Below, piece by piece: positions 16,119 through 26,214 of a stretch of DNA of 59,797 nucleotides. The notes under the pieces were generated by a model that searched no databases, had not been told where the DNA came from, and saw only the letters and a program-made list of their open reading frames with translations. Each line of letters starts with the position of its first letter. The stretch's first letter is position 1. The position numbers were made by a program, and so were the translations under genes. The stretch is from an uncultured Tenacibaculum sp. (GTDB taxonomy: Bacteria; Bacteroidota; Bacteroidia; Flavobacteriales; Flavobacteriaceae): positions 1 to 59,797 of the forward strand of contig CANNGJ010000019.1 of NCBI GenBank assembly GCA_947504185.1, written 5' to 3'.

Positions 16119-17882
16119 TTATTTCACCCCGTGCATTAATTTTTTAATTACTGGATATAATGCAGCAGATAATACCGCTAAACCAACAGATACTGCTGTT
16201 AAAATCCAGAAGAAAGTACTTAATCCACTTTCTTGAGCAATCGCTTCAGAAGATTCTGCAAACACACCTGCTAATTTCATTCCAATTGCTACTGCTAAAT
16301 ACCAAATACCAAACATAAATGCAATCATACGACCTGGTACTAATTTAGATACATATGATAATGCTACTGGTGACACACATAATTCTCCCATTGTATGAAA
16401 GAAATATACTAAGATTAACCAGATCATACTTACAGATGCTGTTTTAGCTCCTATAGGAATACCTGCTGAACCTATTGCCACACAAGCCATACCTAAACCT
16501 AATAATCCCATCCCAATTGCCCATTTCATATTTGCGTTTGGGTTGTACTTACTCTCCCACCATTTAGAAAATAATGGTGCTAGTGTAATAATAAATAATG
16601 AGTTTAATATTGAGAACCAAGATGCTGGAACTTCAGTAGTATCTTTTTGGAATTCTTCATTCAACATCCATAAAGCAATACCCCAAACAATAACAAAACT
16701 TAATGCTAAGAATATGTTTGATAAAGCATATTTACCAAATGTCTTTTTAAATAATAAGTATAATACCCAAGTAATAATTCCTAAAGGAACAATAGTCATT
16801 AATGAGTTTACAATTTTAAATATCATACCTGCACTTCCTTCTAAAGTACGTTGTGTATAATCTTTAGCAAATACTGTAAGTGAACTTGGAGATTGCTCAA
16901 AAATTGCCCAGAAGAAAATCGTAACGAAAGCGAAGAATATTACCGCTAACATTCTATCTCTTAGTACTGGAGTATACTTTGGAATTCTTATTATTAATAA
17001 TGCTAAAAATAAACCTAGAGCGGTTAAAATAGCTACATTAGAACCTGACAACCCAGCTAATTCGAAAGGGAATAAATTATATGCTCCTTCTGATATTTTT
17101 GATATTGGATCATTGAACACCCAAGCTAATCCTAATAGAGAAGAAATAGCAATCATTATTTTTTGAGTTCCAGTAAAAGGATTTCTTCCTTCTTCATCAG
17201 AAGTATTTTCTGAAGTTACATCATCAATTAAGTCAATATTTTTATTTTTAGGTCCGTCACCAATTTTACCGAAAATTCCTTGAGCAAACCAGAATTGTAA
17301 CATTCCGAATAACATAAAGATACCAGCTACTCCGAATCCCCAAGACCAACCGATCTTTTCACCTAAGTAACCACATAAAAGAATACCTAAGAAAGCTCCT
17401 GCATTTACTCCCATATAAAATATAGTGTAAGCTCCATCTTTCTTTTCAGCTTTTCCTTCATACATTTCAGATATAATAGAAGTCATGTTTGGCTTAAAAA
17501 AACCACTACCAATAACTAACAAACCTAAACCTGCATAGATAAAAAATGGTGTTTCTACGGCCATACAACCATGACCTAGAGTCATTAATACAGCACCCCA
17601 AACTACAGCTTTACGAATACCAATAACATTATCTGCAAAATAACCACCTACCATAGTAGATAAATATACTAACGACGTATAAGTACCAAAGATTGCGTAT
17701 GCCCATTCTCTTGGCCATCCCCAACCTTCATCCATTAATGATGCAGTGAAAAATAAGATTAATAATGCACGCATTCCGTAATACGAAAAACGTTCCCACA
17801 TTTCTGTAAAAAACAACACGAACAATCCTGCCGGATGCCCTAATACTTTGTCTTTAAATAGATTTTCAATATCTGTATTCAT
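16119..17882 (-). CDS. POT family proton-dependent peptide transporter (second copy)
   Basis: The 587-residue protein imports di- or tripeptides with protons. It shows the POT signature ExxERF (EMWERFSYYGM, near residue 27), GFFKPNMTS and FYMGVNAGAF, within 12 to 14 membrane helices. It is longer than its neighbour because of a cytoplasmic insert rich in Asp/Glu/Asn (about residues 210-240). It follows the first POT gene, with a terminator-like hairpin between them, suggesting lower or separately controlled expression. Confidence 0.94.
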   Translation of the reverse strand: MNTDIENLFKDKVLGHPAGLFVLFFTEMWERFSYYGMRALLILFFTASLMDEGWGWPREWAYAIFGTYTSLVYLSTMVGGYFADNVIGIRKAVVWGAVLMTLGHGCMAVETPFFIYAGLGLLVIGSGFFKPNMTSIISEMYEGKAEKKDGAYTIFYMGVNAGAFLGILLCGYLGEKIGWSWGFGVAGIFMLFGMLQFWFAQGIFGKIGDGPKNKNIDLIDDVTSENTSDEEGRNPFTGTQKIMIAISSLLGLAWVFNDPISKISEGAYNLFPFELAGLSGSNVAILTALGLFLALLIIRIPKYTPVLRDRMLAVIFFAFVTIFFWAIFEQSPSSLTVFAKDYTQRTLEGSAGMIFKIVNSLMTIVPLGIITWVLYLLFKKTFGKYALSNIFLALSFVIVWGIALWMLNEEFQKDTTEVPASWFSILNSLFIITLAPLFSKWWESKYNPNANMKWAIGMGLLGLGMACVAIGSAGIPIGAKTASVSMIWLILVYFFHTMGELCVSPVALSYVSKLVPGRMIAFMFGIWYLAVAIGMKLAGVFAESSEAIAQESGLSTFFWILTAVSVGLAVLSAALYPVIKKLMHGVK

Positions 17883-17912
17883 ATTTCTGTTATATAGTTT
17901 ATAAATGAAAGA

Positions 17913-17941
17913 AACCTTGAAATATTAAATCTTTCAAGGTT
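17913..17941 (-). terminator. hairpin between the two POT genes
   Basis: Arms AACCTTGAAA (17913-17922) and TTTCAAGGTT (17932-17941), perfect over 10 bp. Leftward the run after it is TTTC..TTT, so termination may be partial. Confidence 0.55.
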
Positions 17942-17951
17942 GTGTGTTTTT

Positions 17952-19451
17952 TTAGTGTACGTTACCCATTAACTTTTTCATTAATGGAGAAAAGATTAAT
18001 ACAATTGCTCCTGCTGCTAAAGAATACATAGCAATTAAATGGAATCCATCGGTATACACTCCTAAAGTATCTAATCCTCCTACATTGGCATCAGTACTTT
18101 CTACAGCTAATTGTTTAGAAATAAATCCTACAATTTGAAAAGCAAAAGCTGATGATAAAAACCAAACTCCCATCATAAATGCTACAATGTTTTTTGGTGA
18201 TAAATCTGTAATTTTTGATAAGCCAACAGGCGACATAAATAATTCTCCAATTGAAATGATAAAGTACATTACTAATAAGTATGTAAAAGGAACCATTCCG
18301 TTTTCATTTGCACTTGTTCCACTAATTGAAAGAATATAAAAACTTACACCAGCTAAAAGTAATCCTAATCCAAATTTATATGGTGTTCTTGGATTTAACT
18401 TTCTCTTTGATAAATATCCCCATAATAATGAAATTGGAATTGCTAAAATGATAATAAACATTGAGTTTAATGCATTTGTTTGACTAGCTGTCATAATACC
18501 ATCTAAATCAACATTTCTTGAAGCAAATAAAGTAATTACACTTCCAGATAATTCATGGAAACCCCAAAAAAGAGTCATGAAAAATGTAATTAATACAGCC
18601 ATAAACAACTTTTTACGTGCTTCACTATCTAAGTTATACATAATATACCCTAAGTAAGCCAACACAGCAAAACCTATAAATTTGAATATTCCGCTTACAT
18701 AATTCGCTTGCCAAGAAGAAAGTAACCATGCTATTGCTGGTGCACATAAAAATGCGATTATTGGTATTAATGTCTTTTGAGGAATTCCTAAAACTCTCTT
18801 TTCATATACTTCCTGACTAGGTGGCATCCCTTTATCTCCAAAAACATTTTTTTTAATTCCACTCCAAAAGAAAATTAATCCTGCTAACATTCCTATTCCT
18901 GCAAGACCAAAACCATAATGCCAACCGTATTCCGCAGCTAACCAACCACATAATAAAGGAGCTACAAATCCACCGATATTAATTCCCATATAAAAAATGG
19001 TGAATCCTGAATCTTTTCTTACATCTCCATCTTCATATAAAGAACCTACAAATGTTGAAATATTTGGTTTAAAAAAACCATTACCTACTACTATAAAAGC
19101 TAATGCTAAAAAGAAAGCAATGTCATTTTCTATAGCTAGTACAAAATGACCTAAAGCCATTAAAACACCACCCAAGAATATAGAAGCTCGCATTCCTAAA
19201 ATTTTATCAGAAATCTGACCTCCAATTACAGTTGATGCATATACTAAAGAGCCATAAGAAGCATATACGATTGCCGTTGCAACATCGCGATCTGCAATAG
19301 CTTTAAAAATTTCTTGCACCATGTACAAGGTTAATAAAGCACGCATTCCATAGAAACTAAAACGTTCCCATAACTCTGCGAAAAATAAATAAAACAATCC
19401 TTTAGGATGTCCGAACATTTGTTGCTCTTCTGGCTTAACTACTGAACTCAT
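17952..19451 (-). CDS. POT family proton-dependent peptide transporter (first copy)
   Basis: The 499-residue transporter carries the same signatures as its neighbour: ELWERFSFYGM near residue 27, GFFKPNISTF and FYMGINIGGF, with about 12 to 14 helices. The two are paralogues, probably from an old duplication, since they differ throughout. It begins 18 bp after the stop of the DPP IV-type peptidase, giving a module that first cuts peptides and then imports them. Confidence 0.95.
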   Translation of the reverse strand: MSSVVKPEEQQMFGHPKGLFYLFFAELWERFSFYGMRALLTLYMVQEIFKAIADRDVATAIVYASYGSLVYASTVIGGQISDKILGMRASIFLGGVLMALGHFVLAIENDIAFFLALAFIVVGNGFFKPNISTFVGSLYEDGDVRKDSGFTIFYMGINIGGFVAPLLCGWLAAEYGWHYGFGLAGIGMLAGLIFFWSGIKKNVFGDKGMPPSQEVYEKRVLGIPQKTLIPIIAFLCAPAIAWLLSSWQANYVSGIFKFIGFAVLAYLGYIMYNLDSEARKKLFMAVLITFFMTLFWGFHELSGSVITLFASRNVDLDGIMTASQTNALNSMFIIILAIPISLLWGYLSKRKLNPRTPYKFGLGLLLAGVSFYILSISGTSANENGMVPFTYLLVMYFIISIGELFMSPVGLSKITDLSPKNIVAFMMGVWFLSSAFAFQIVGFISKQLAVESTDANVGGLDTLGVYTDGFHLIAMYSLAAGAIVLIFSPLMKKLMGNVH

Positions 19452-19469
19452 ATAAATTATGGTTTAATT

Positions 19470-21614
19470 TTATAAATTGTTTTTAATAAAGTTTGTCATT
19501 TTTGTGTACAAATGTAAGCGAGTATTACCTCCATAAATTCCGTGGTTTTTATCTGGATACATTCCCCATTCGAATTGCTTGTTTGCTTGAATTAACGCTT
19601 CAGCCATTCTATAGGCATTCTGTACATGTACATTATCATCACCTGTTCCGTGAATTAATAAATATTTTCCTTTTAATAGTTCTGGGTAATTTAATGGAGA
19701 ATTCGCATCATATCCTTCCGGATTTTCTTCTGGAGTTCTCATATAACGCTCTGTATAAATTGTATCGTAAAAACGCCAAGTAGTAACTGGTGCAACTGCG
19801 ATGGCAGCAGCAAAAATATCGTTTCCTTTTAATAATGAATTTGTACTCATATGACCACCAAATGACCAACCCCAAATACCAATTCTTTTTGCATCTACAT
19901 AAGGTAATTCTGCTAATTTCTTAGCCACTGCTATTTGATCTTCTGTCTCGTGCTTTACTAAATTCATATAAGTAACTTTTTTAAAGTCACGTCCTTTAAA
20001 TCCTGTTCCTCTACCATCAACACAAACAACTATATAACCATCTTGTGCTAACATTTGATGCCAATAATCATTCGCGCTGTTCCAACGATTTGCTACTTGC
20101 TGAGATCCTGGACCAGAATACTGATACATTAACACAGGGTATTTTTTATTCGAATCAAAATTAGCTGGTTTGATGGCATACATATTTAAATCCTCTCCAT
20201 TTATAGAAATAGTTGAGAATTCTTTTTTACTTAAATTATATCCAGCGATTGTTTCTTTTAAAGCAGCGTTGTCTTTTATTGTTTTTAAGACCTTTCCTGA
20301 ATCGTCTCTTAAAGTATATACATTTGGAGTATTTACATCAGAAAAAGTATTGATAAAATAGTGCATGTTTTTACTAAACGAAGCTCTGTTGGTTCCTGAA
20401 GCATTGCTTAACAACGTCTTACTTTTGCCTTTTAAAGAAATACTATATACTCCTCTATTTATTGATCCATTCTCAACAGATTGGTAGTAAATAGTTTTTT
20501 TATCAGCATTATATCCGTAATAAGAAGTTACTTCCCAATTACCTTTGGTAACTTGATTAATTAACCTTCCTTCTTTACTGTAATGATAAATATGGTTGAA
20601 TCCATCTTTTTCGCTTGTCCAGATAAAACTATTATCATCTAAAAAAGTTAAATCATCAGTTACATCAACATACGCTTTATCAGTTTCGTTTAAGATTAAA
20701 GAACTATCGTAAGAATCTGCATTAACAAAGTACATTTTTAAATCGTTTTGATGACGATTTAATGTACGTACAGCTAATAGATTATCTTCATTCGTCCAAT
20801 TAATTCTTGGAATATACTCATAATCACCTACTCTAATTTCGGCAGTTTTATTCGTTTTTAAAGAGAATATATGTAAAGATACTTTTGCATTTTCTTCTCC
20901 TGCTTTCGGATACTTAAATACATGCTGGCTAGGATATTTTCCTTTTCCATAAACATCCATAGAGAAAGTCTTCACTTTACTTTCATCAAAACGTAAATAT
21001 GCTAAATTTTTACTGTCTTTACTCCACTCAAAAGCTTTTACAAAAGCAAATTCCTCCTCATATACCCAATCAGTAATACCATTAATAATTTCATTCTTTT
21101 TACCGTCTTTTGTAACTTGAATTAATGTACCGTTAGAAAGGTCCTTTATAAAAAGATTATTCTCTTTAGCGTAAGCTACTCTCTTACTATCAGGAGAAAA
21201 TGTTGGCTCTTGAATATCTTTACCAATTAAATCTAATGATTTTGTTCCGATATCGTACACGTAAAATGTACCCAAAAAAGAACGACGAAAAATCGGTTTA
21301 AAGGCAGTACCTAAAATCAATTTTGATTCGTCGTTGTTAAAACTATATGATTGAAAGTTTTTTAATCCTTCTAAATCTTTACTACTTACAATTGTGGCAA
21401 CTTTTTCTAAAGTTTTGTAACTATATTTATCTACTGTTGAGCTTTCTTCAGAATAATTTAAAAGCGAATAAAAATCTCCATTCATTGAATTTAGAGAATT
21501 CATGTAATCAGCTCTAAATGTGCCTTTTTTCCATATATCTTCTAAAGAAATATCATTTTTCTGAGCTTGTAAAAGCGAAGATATCCCTATAAAAAACAGT
21601 AGTATTTTCTTCAT
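19470..21614 (-). CDS. S9 family dipeptidyl peptidase IV-type serine peptidase
   Basis: The 714-residue protein starts at the ATG at 21614, where a clear signal peptide begins (MKKILLFFIGIS); the longer open frame upstream overlaps the promoter. The N-terminal half is the DPP IV beta-propeller. The C-terminal alpha/beta-hydrolase has the nucleophile in GWSFGGHMS, the aspartate in GTGDDNVH and the histidine in DKNHGIYGG. It removes X-Pro or X-Ala dipeptides from peptides in the periplasm or outside. Co-transcribed with two POT importers. Confidence 0.95.
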   Translation of the reverse strand: MKKILLFFIGISSLLQAQKNDISLEDIWKKGTFRADYMNSLNSMNGDFYSLLNYSEESSTVDKYSYKTLEKVATIVSSKDLEGLKNFQSYSFNNDESKLILGTAFKPIFRRSFLGTFYVYDIGTKSLDLIGKDIQEPTFSPDSKRVAYAKENNLFIKDLSNGTLIQVTKDGKKNEIINGITDWVYEEEFAFVKAFEWSKDSKNLAYLRFDESKVKTFSMDVYGKGKYPSQHVFKYPKAGEENAKVSLHIFSLKTNKTAEIRVGDYEYIPRINWTNEDNLLAVRTLNRHQNDLKMYFVNADSYDSSLILNETDKAYVDVTDDLTFLDDNSFIWTSEKDGFNHIYHYSKEGRLINQVTKGNWEVTSYYGYNADKKTIYYQSVENGSINRGVYSISLKGKSKTLLSNASGTNRASFSKNMHYFINTFSDVNTPNVYTLRDDSGKVLKTIKDNAALKETIAGYNLSKKEFSTISINGEDLNMYAIKPANFDSNKKYPVLMYQYSGPGSQQVANRWNSANDYWHQMLAQDGYIVVCVDGRGTGFKGRDFKKVTYMNLVKHETEDQIAVAKKLAELPYVDAKRIGIWGWSFGGHMSTNSLLKGNDIFAAAIAVAPVTTWRFYDTIYTERYMRTPEENPEGYDANSPLNYPELLKGKYLLIHGTGDDNVHVQNAYRMAEALIQANKQFEWGMYPDKNHGIYGGNTRLHLYTKMTNFIKNNL

Positions 21615-21644
21615 ATTACCTTGTTGTTTGTCTAAAAAGTTTGC

Positions 21645-21652
21645 CAAGTTTA
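21645..21652 (-). promoter_or_regulatory. -7 promoter box of the peptidase operon
   Basis: Minus-strand TAAACTTG differs from TAnnTTTG by one base and lies 30 bp before the ATG at 21614, with TTTTTG about 20 bases further upstream. Confidence 0.5.
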
Positions 21653-21726
21653 CGGAAAAATCATCAAAAATCAGCTCAAAAAGATTAGAAATCCTAAATA
21701 AGAAGCCTATTTTAACAGGATTCATT

Positions 21727-21734
21727 TATCTTTG
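21727..21734 (+). promoter_or_regulatory. -7 promoter box of the HMG-CoA reductase operon
   Basis: TATCTTTG fits TAnnTTTG, 22 bp before the ATG at 21757. It lies inside the false upstream extension of the divergent peptidase frame, which supports the shorter peptidase start. Confidence 0.7.
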
Positions 21735-21756
21735 AGCCACTCAAAATAAATTAAGA

Positions 21757-23028
21757 ATGTCTAAAATTATTTCTGGATTTTCGAAACTTACCAAAGAAGA
21801 AAAAATTGATTGGTTAGCTAAAACATATTTTAACAACCAACCCGAAATTATACAAACACTAAAACAGTATTGGAACGTTGATAATAAATTGCAACAATTA
21901 CATGATGATTTTATAGAGAATACTATTTCTAACTTTTATATGCCGTACGGTATTGCTCCTAATTTTGTTATTAACGGACGTGATTATGTAATACCAATGG
22001 TTGTCGAAGAAAGCTCAGTAGTTGCTGCTGCTTCTCTAGTTGCTAAATACTGGAGTACTCGTGGTGGTTTTAAAACAGAAGTAATTTCTACTACCAAAAT
22101 TGGTCAAGTACACTTTATGTATGCTGGCGATAAAACTGATTTAGAGAATTATTTTCAAGAGCAGAAACCTAAATTACACGATGCTACAGCTCCCATTACT
22201 AAAAATATGGAAAAACGTGGTGGTGGTATTTTAGATATTCAGCTAGTTGATAAAACTGATAAACTTGCTAATTACTACCAACTACATGTTACGTTTGAAA
22301 CCAAAGATTCAATGGGAGCAAACTTTATCAACTCGTGTTTAGAAGCAATGGCTAATCAATTTAGAAATGATGAGATTGACATTGTTATGAGCATACTTTC
22401 TAACTACGTTCCTGAATGTACTGTTAGAGCTGAAGTGAGCTGCAAGGTAGAAGATTTAGGAGGAGAGAATCCACAGAAGTTTGCTGAAAAATTTGAACAA
22501 GCTGTTAAAATTGCTGAAATAGAGCCTTATCGTGCAGTAACGCACAACAAAGGAATTATGAATGGTATCGATGCTGTTGTTTTAGCTACTGGAAATGATT
22601 TTAGAGCTATTGAAGCTGGTGCTCATGCATACGCTTCAAAAGAAGGTCGATATAAAAGCTTAACACATTGTACTGTGAAAGATGGTATTTTTAAATTTTG
22701 GATTGAGATTCCGTTAGCACTAGGAACAGTTGGTGGCTTAACCTCTTTACACCCTATGGCAAAATTATCGTTAGATATGATGCAAAAACCTAGCGCAAGA
22801 GATTTAATGCAAATTATTGCAACTGCAGGTTTAGCACAAAATTTTGCTGCCTTACGTGCTTTGACTACCAAAGGGATTCAACACGGACATATGAAAATGC
22901 ACTTACAAAACATTTTAAATCAGTTAGGAGCATCAATTAAAGAAAAGGAAGAAATAACTACTTATTTTGAAAATAAAACAGTTTCTCACAGTGCTGTAGT
23001 TGATAAATTTAATGAAATAAGAAAGTAA
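21757..23028 (+). CDS. hydroxymethylglutaryl-CoA reductase, class II-like
   Basis: This 423-residue enzyme reduces HMG-CoA to mevalonate, the committed step of the mevalonate route. Visible motifs are the catalytic glutamate in VEESSVVAAAS (E84), the cofactor motif DSMGAN, GTVGGLTSLHP and, near the C-terminus, HGHMKMH with the catalytic histidine. The gene has its own promoter and is followed three bases later by the GHMP kinase. Confidence 0.93.
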   Translation: MSKIISGFSKLTKEEKIDWLAKTYFNNQPEIIQTLKQYWNVDNKLQQLHDDFIENTISNFYMPYGIAPNFVINGRDYVIPMVVEESSVVAAASLVAKYWSTRGGFKTEVISTTKIGQVHFMYAGDKTDLENYFQEQKPKLHDATAPITKNMEKRGGGILDIQLVDKTDKLANYYQLHVTFETKDSMGANFINSCLEAMANQFRNDEIDIVMSILSNYVPECTVRAEVSCKVEDLGGENPQKFAEKFEQAVKIAEIEPYRAVTHNKGIMNGIDAVVLATGNDFRAIEAGAHAYASKEGRYKSLTHCTVKDGIFKFWIEIPLALGTVGGLTSLHPMAKLSLDMMQKPSARDLMQIIATAGLAQNFAALRALTTKGIQHGHMKMHLQNILNQLGASIKEKEEITTYFENKTVSHSAVVDKFNEIRK

Positions 23029-23030
23029 TT

Positions 23031-23960
23031 TTGAACAAGTTTTACAGTAACGGAAAATTATTATTAACTGGCGAATATGTTGTTCTCGACGGAGCAATCT
23101 CTTTAGCAGTTCCAACAAAATTTGGTCAAGATTTAATCGTTGAACCGATTAAAGAACCTCAACTCATTTGGGGAAGCTTTACCGACAAAGGTGAGTGCTG
23201 GTTCGAAGCAAGTTTCGACTTACCTAAACTTCGTTTAACCTCAGCTACATTTAATTCTAACAAAGAAGGAAGTGCAGAATTCATTGCTGAAACTTTACGT
23301 GATATTTTATCCGAAGCTAAAAAAATGAATCCTCAGTTTTTAAATTCTGAAAACGGATTTATTGTAAAAACAAATTTAACTTTCCCACAAGATTGGGGAT
23401 TAGGAAGTTCATCAACTTTAATAAACAATATTGCTACTTGGGCAAATGTAAATCCGTTTAATTTATTATGGAATGCTTTTTCCGGTAGCGGTTATGATAT
23501 TGCTTGCGCAAGTAACAACACTCCTATTTTATATCAATTAGAAAATAAGAAACCTATAATTGAAGAGGTGAAATTTAATCCTAGCTTTAAAGATGAATTG
23601 TTTTTTGTGTATTTAAATCAAAAGCAAAACAGTAGAGAAGGAATTTCGCACTACAAACAACATAAAGAGGAAGCAAAAACATTAATTCCTGAAATTAATA
23701 ATTTAACTCAAGAATTTTTAGAAGCTGACTCTTCTAAAAATTTAAACAAGATAATTATTGAGCACGAACGTATTATTAGTTCAATTACAAAACAAGAACC
23801 TGTAAAAAAACGGTTGTTTTCTGACTATTTCGGAGAAACAAAAAGTTTAGGTGCTTGGGGTGGTGATTTTATTCTGGCTACAGGAAATGAAGACACTAAT
23901 AAATACTTCAATAAAAAAGGATACAACACTGTTATTCCTTATAAAGAAATGGTTTTATAA
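23031..23960 (+). CDS. GYDIA family GHMP kinase, probable phosphomevalonate kinase
   Basis: The 309-residue kinase has the GHMP ATP loop GLGSSS (123-128) and the diagnostic GYDIA (154-158) that names this Bacteroidetes family. Its position between HMG-CoA reductase and a flavoprotein, and the lack of another candidate here, suggests it phosphorylates mevalonate 5-phosphate; this is not proven. It starts with TTG: no in-frame ATG occurs before the conserved GKLLLTGEYVVLDGA. The stop shares one base with the next ATG. Confidence 0.85.
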   Translation: MNKFYSNGKLLLTGEYVVLDGAISLAVPTKFGQDLIVEPIKEPQLIWGSFTDKGECWFEASFDLPKLRLTSATFNSNKEGSAEFIAETLRDILSEAKKMNPQFLNSENGFIVKTNLTFPQDWGLGSSSTLINNIATWANVNPFNLLWNAFSGSGYDIACASNNTPILYQLENKKPIIEEVKFNPSFKDELFFVYLNQKQNSREGISHYKQHKEEAKTLIPEINNLTQEFLEADSSKNLNKIIIEHERIISSITKQEPVKKRLFSDYFGETKSLGAWGGDFILATGNEDTNKYFNKKGYNTVIPYKEMVL

Positions 23961-25168
23961 TGAAAAAAGTAATAATCGTTGGTGGTGGAGCTGCAGGATT
24001 TTTCACAGCTATTAACGCTAAAGAAGCAAATCCTGATTTAGACATTACCATTCTTGAAAAAGGTAAAGAGGTTTTACAAAAAGTTAAGATTTCTGGAGGA
24101 GGACGTTGTAATGTCACGCATGCTTGTTTTGACCCCAAAGAACTAACAAAATTCTATCCTCGTGGAGAAAAAGAACTATTAGGTCCTTTTCATCAATTTA
24201 TGACAGGTGATACTTTTGAGTGGTTTGATAACAGAAATATTCCTTTAAAAATAGAAAGCGACAATCGCGTGTTTCCGGAAGCAAATACATCTCAAGCAAT
24301 TATCGATTGTTTTCAGAACGCTGTTGATAGTTTGGGGATTAAAGTATTAAAAAACCATGGCGTAAATTCAGTTTCTAAACAAAGTGACAAATGGATTGTT
24401 AACACTAAAGAAAAACAATTTGAAGCTGATTATTTAGTAGTTGCAGCTGGAAGCTCAAAAAAAGTGTGGGATTTATGCAAAACCTTAGATCATAACATCA
24501 TCGAACCTGTACCTTCTTTATTTACCTTTAATATAAAAGACAAACGAATTATTAATTTGGGTGGAATAGCAGTACCAAATGCTGAAGTAAAATTAATTGG
24601 AACCAATTTAGAAAATTCAGGACCTTTATTAATAACACACTGGGGCTTAAGTGGACCCGCTATTTTAAAATTATCCGCTTTTGGAGCAAGAGTTTTAGCC
24701 GAAAAGAAGTACCAATATAATGTTGAAGTAAATTGGCTAGGACAAGATTTTAATTCGGTTTTAGAAGAATTACAGAGTTTAAAAAAATCACAACCCAAAA
24801 AGCAAGTTAGTTTAAAATCTCCTTTTGCTGATATTCCTCGTCGTTTATGGGAACGTTTCATTGCTGCTTCAGAAATTAAACCCAATCAAAATTGGGCTGA
24901 TTTAAGTAATAAGCAATTAGAAGGTTTATCAAATCAGCTCACAAAAGGAATATACAATGCCAACGGAAGAACTACTTTTAAAGATGAGTTTGTAACTGCT
25001 GGCGGAGTTGATTTAAAAGAAATAAATTTTAAACGTTTTGAAAGTAAGTTTCATAAAAACCTATTCTTCGTAGGTGAAGTTTTAAATATTGATGCTGTTA
25101 CTGGTGGATTCAACTTCCAAAATGCATGGACTGGAGGTTATATCTGTGCAAAAAGCATTGCTAAATAA
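23960..25168 (+). CDS. BaiN/RdsA (HI0933) family NAD(P)/FAD-dependent oxidoreductase
   Basis: The 402-residue flavoprotein begins with the dinucleotide-binding GGGAAGFFTAI and the family motif KISGGGRCNVTHA. Near the end it has AGGVDLKEINFKRFES and the FAD-binding GEVLNIDAVTGGFNFQNA. Substrates of the family are uncertain. It overlaps the kinase stop by one base, so it is part of the HMG-CoA reductase operon, although no link to isoprenoids is known. Confidence 0.93.
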   Translation: MKKVIIVGGGAAGFFTAINAKEANPDLDITILEKGKEVLQKVKISGGGRCNVTHACFDPKELTKFYPRGEKELLGPFHQFMTGDTFEWFDNRNIPLKIESDNRVFPEANTSQAIIDCFQNAVDSLGIKVLKNHGVNSVSKQSDKWIVNTKEKQFEADYLVVAAGSSKKVWDLCKTLDHNIIEPVPSLFTFNIKDKRIINLGGIAVPNAEVKLIGTNLENSGPLLITHWGLSGPAILKLSAFGARVLAEKKYQYNVEVNWLGQDFNSVLEELQSLKKSQPKKQVSLKSPFADIPRRLWERFIAASEIKPNQNWADLSNKQLEGLSNQLTKGIYNANGRTTFKDEFVTAGGVDLKEINFKRFESKFHKNLFFVGEVLNIDAVTGGFNFQNAWTGGYICAKSIAK

Positions 25169-25180
25169 TCCACAGTTTAA

Positions 25181-25199
25181 CACATAATAAAGGTGTTAC
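25181..25199. terminator. weak hairpin between convergent genes
   Basis: TAACAC and GTGTTA flank a 7- to 9-base A-rich loop in the 50-bp gap between the flavoprotein and LysR genes. There is no strong T-run, so termination is tentative. Confidence 0.35.
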
Positions 25200-25218
25200 C
25201 TACAAGCTGAAAAACTAA

Positions 25219-26109
25219 TTAAATCTTCGAAAAATCGTCTTCAATATTTAGAATAAAATCATTAAAATATTTCTTTGATTTATCCGATTTACGAAAAACT
25301 AAATGATGTGTCCTTTTTAATCCATTTTTACCAATTCGTTTAAAAATTAAATCATCAGACAATTTAAAAGATTTTAAGGCCCATTTAGGCATACATATTA
25401 TCCCCATATTAGCGTTAACCATTTCCAAAGCCACTTCAGTTAATGGAATAGCAGAAATCTTTTTGGGTGTTATTTTATTTGGTTTTAAAAACTGTTCATA
25501 AACCGAAACAGTTTTTAACGGAAATGAATGAACTATTAAATGTGCATTTACAAAATCATTTAAATCTAAAAACTCCTTTTTATTCATAGGATTTTCTTGA
25601 TGCATAATTGCAAAAATCTCATCTTCATAAACTTCAATACTTGATAAGATTTCATCTTGAGGCTTTGATGTGACTATTGCAATATCAATTTCATTTGACA
25701 AAATTTTTGAAATAGGCTGATGCGTGGCTTCAATAATCAAATCAACATTTATTTCAGGATACAAAAGCCCCATTTTCTGAATAAATAAGGAAAGACCTTG
25801 ATAAAAACTATAGCATTCAGTACTTACTTTTATTGTACCAACAGACCCAGTTCGTAACTGTTCAATATTATGAAAACCTTTTTCAATACTTTCGAGAATA
25901 GAATTTCCTAAATTGTAAAGTTCGTTTCCTTCATCTGTCAATTTCCATTTATTTCGAGCTCGAAGAAAAACCTTAAAACCCAATCGCTCTTCAAGCTCTC
26001 TTAACTGATGACTTAAAGCTGATTGTGTCAAGAAAAGTTTTTCAGCAGAATTTGCAATACTACCTTCTTCAACTATCATCTTTATAAGCCTAAAATATTT
26101 GATTTCCAT
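25219..26109 (-). CDS. LysR family transcriptional regulator
   Basis: The 296-residue protein starts at the ATG at 26109 (MEIKYFRLI), the normal LysR start; the TTG nine bases upstream is less likely. The N-terminal winged helix is clear (SAEKLFLTQSALSHQLRELE), followed by a type 2 periplasmic-binding-like effector domain. It is divergent from an NTF2-like gene across 136 bp that contain two dyads, the usual setting in which a LysR protein controls its neighbour. The effector is unknown. Confidence 0.95.
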   Translation of the reverse strand: MEIKYFRLIKMIVEEGSIANSAEKLFLTQSALSHQLRELEERLGFKVFLRARNKWKLTDEGNELYNLGNSILESIEKGFHNIEQLRTGSVGTIKVSTECYSFYQGLSLFIQKMGLLYPEINVDLIIEATHQPISKILSNEIDIAIVTSKPQDEILSSIEVYEDEIFAIMHQENPMNKKEFLDLNDFVNAHLIVHSFPLKTVSVYEQFLKPNKITPKKISAIPLTEVALEMVNANMGIICMPKWALKSFKLSDDLIFKRIGKNGLKRTHHLVFRKSDKSKKYFNDFILNIEDDFSKI

Positions 26110-26144
26110 ACCTGACAAATTTAATGATTAATAGCCTATACAAT

Positions 26145-26163
26145 AGTTGAGAAAATTTCAACT
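26145..26163. promoter_or_regulatory. LysR-type operator, distal dyad
   Basis: AGTTGA (26145-26150) and TCAACT (26158-26163) form a dyad with a T-N11-A core, as expected of a LysR recognition site. Its centre is about 70 bp before the predicted start point of the NTF2-like gene. Confidence 0.5.
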
Positions 26164-26182
26164 AAAAATTAAAAAACCTCAA

Positions 26183-26197
26183 TTTCAAAATTTGAAA
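26183..26197. promoter_or_regulatory. LysR-type operator, proximal dyad
   Basis: TTTCAAA and TTTGAAA are perfect complements around one base. It shares the TTTCAA half-site with the distal dyad and sits near -35 of the divergent gene, matching an activation site. Confidence 0.45.
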
Positions 26198-26214
26198 CAG
26201 TACTATGCTAAAGA

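Noticed and set aside
19470..21725. Longer N-terminus of the DPP IV-type peptidase
   Set aside because: The extra 37 codons precede a clear signal peptide and cover the promoter region, so the start at 21614 is preferred.
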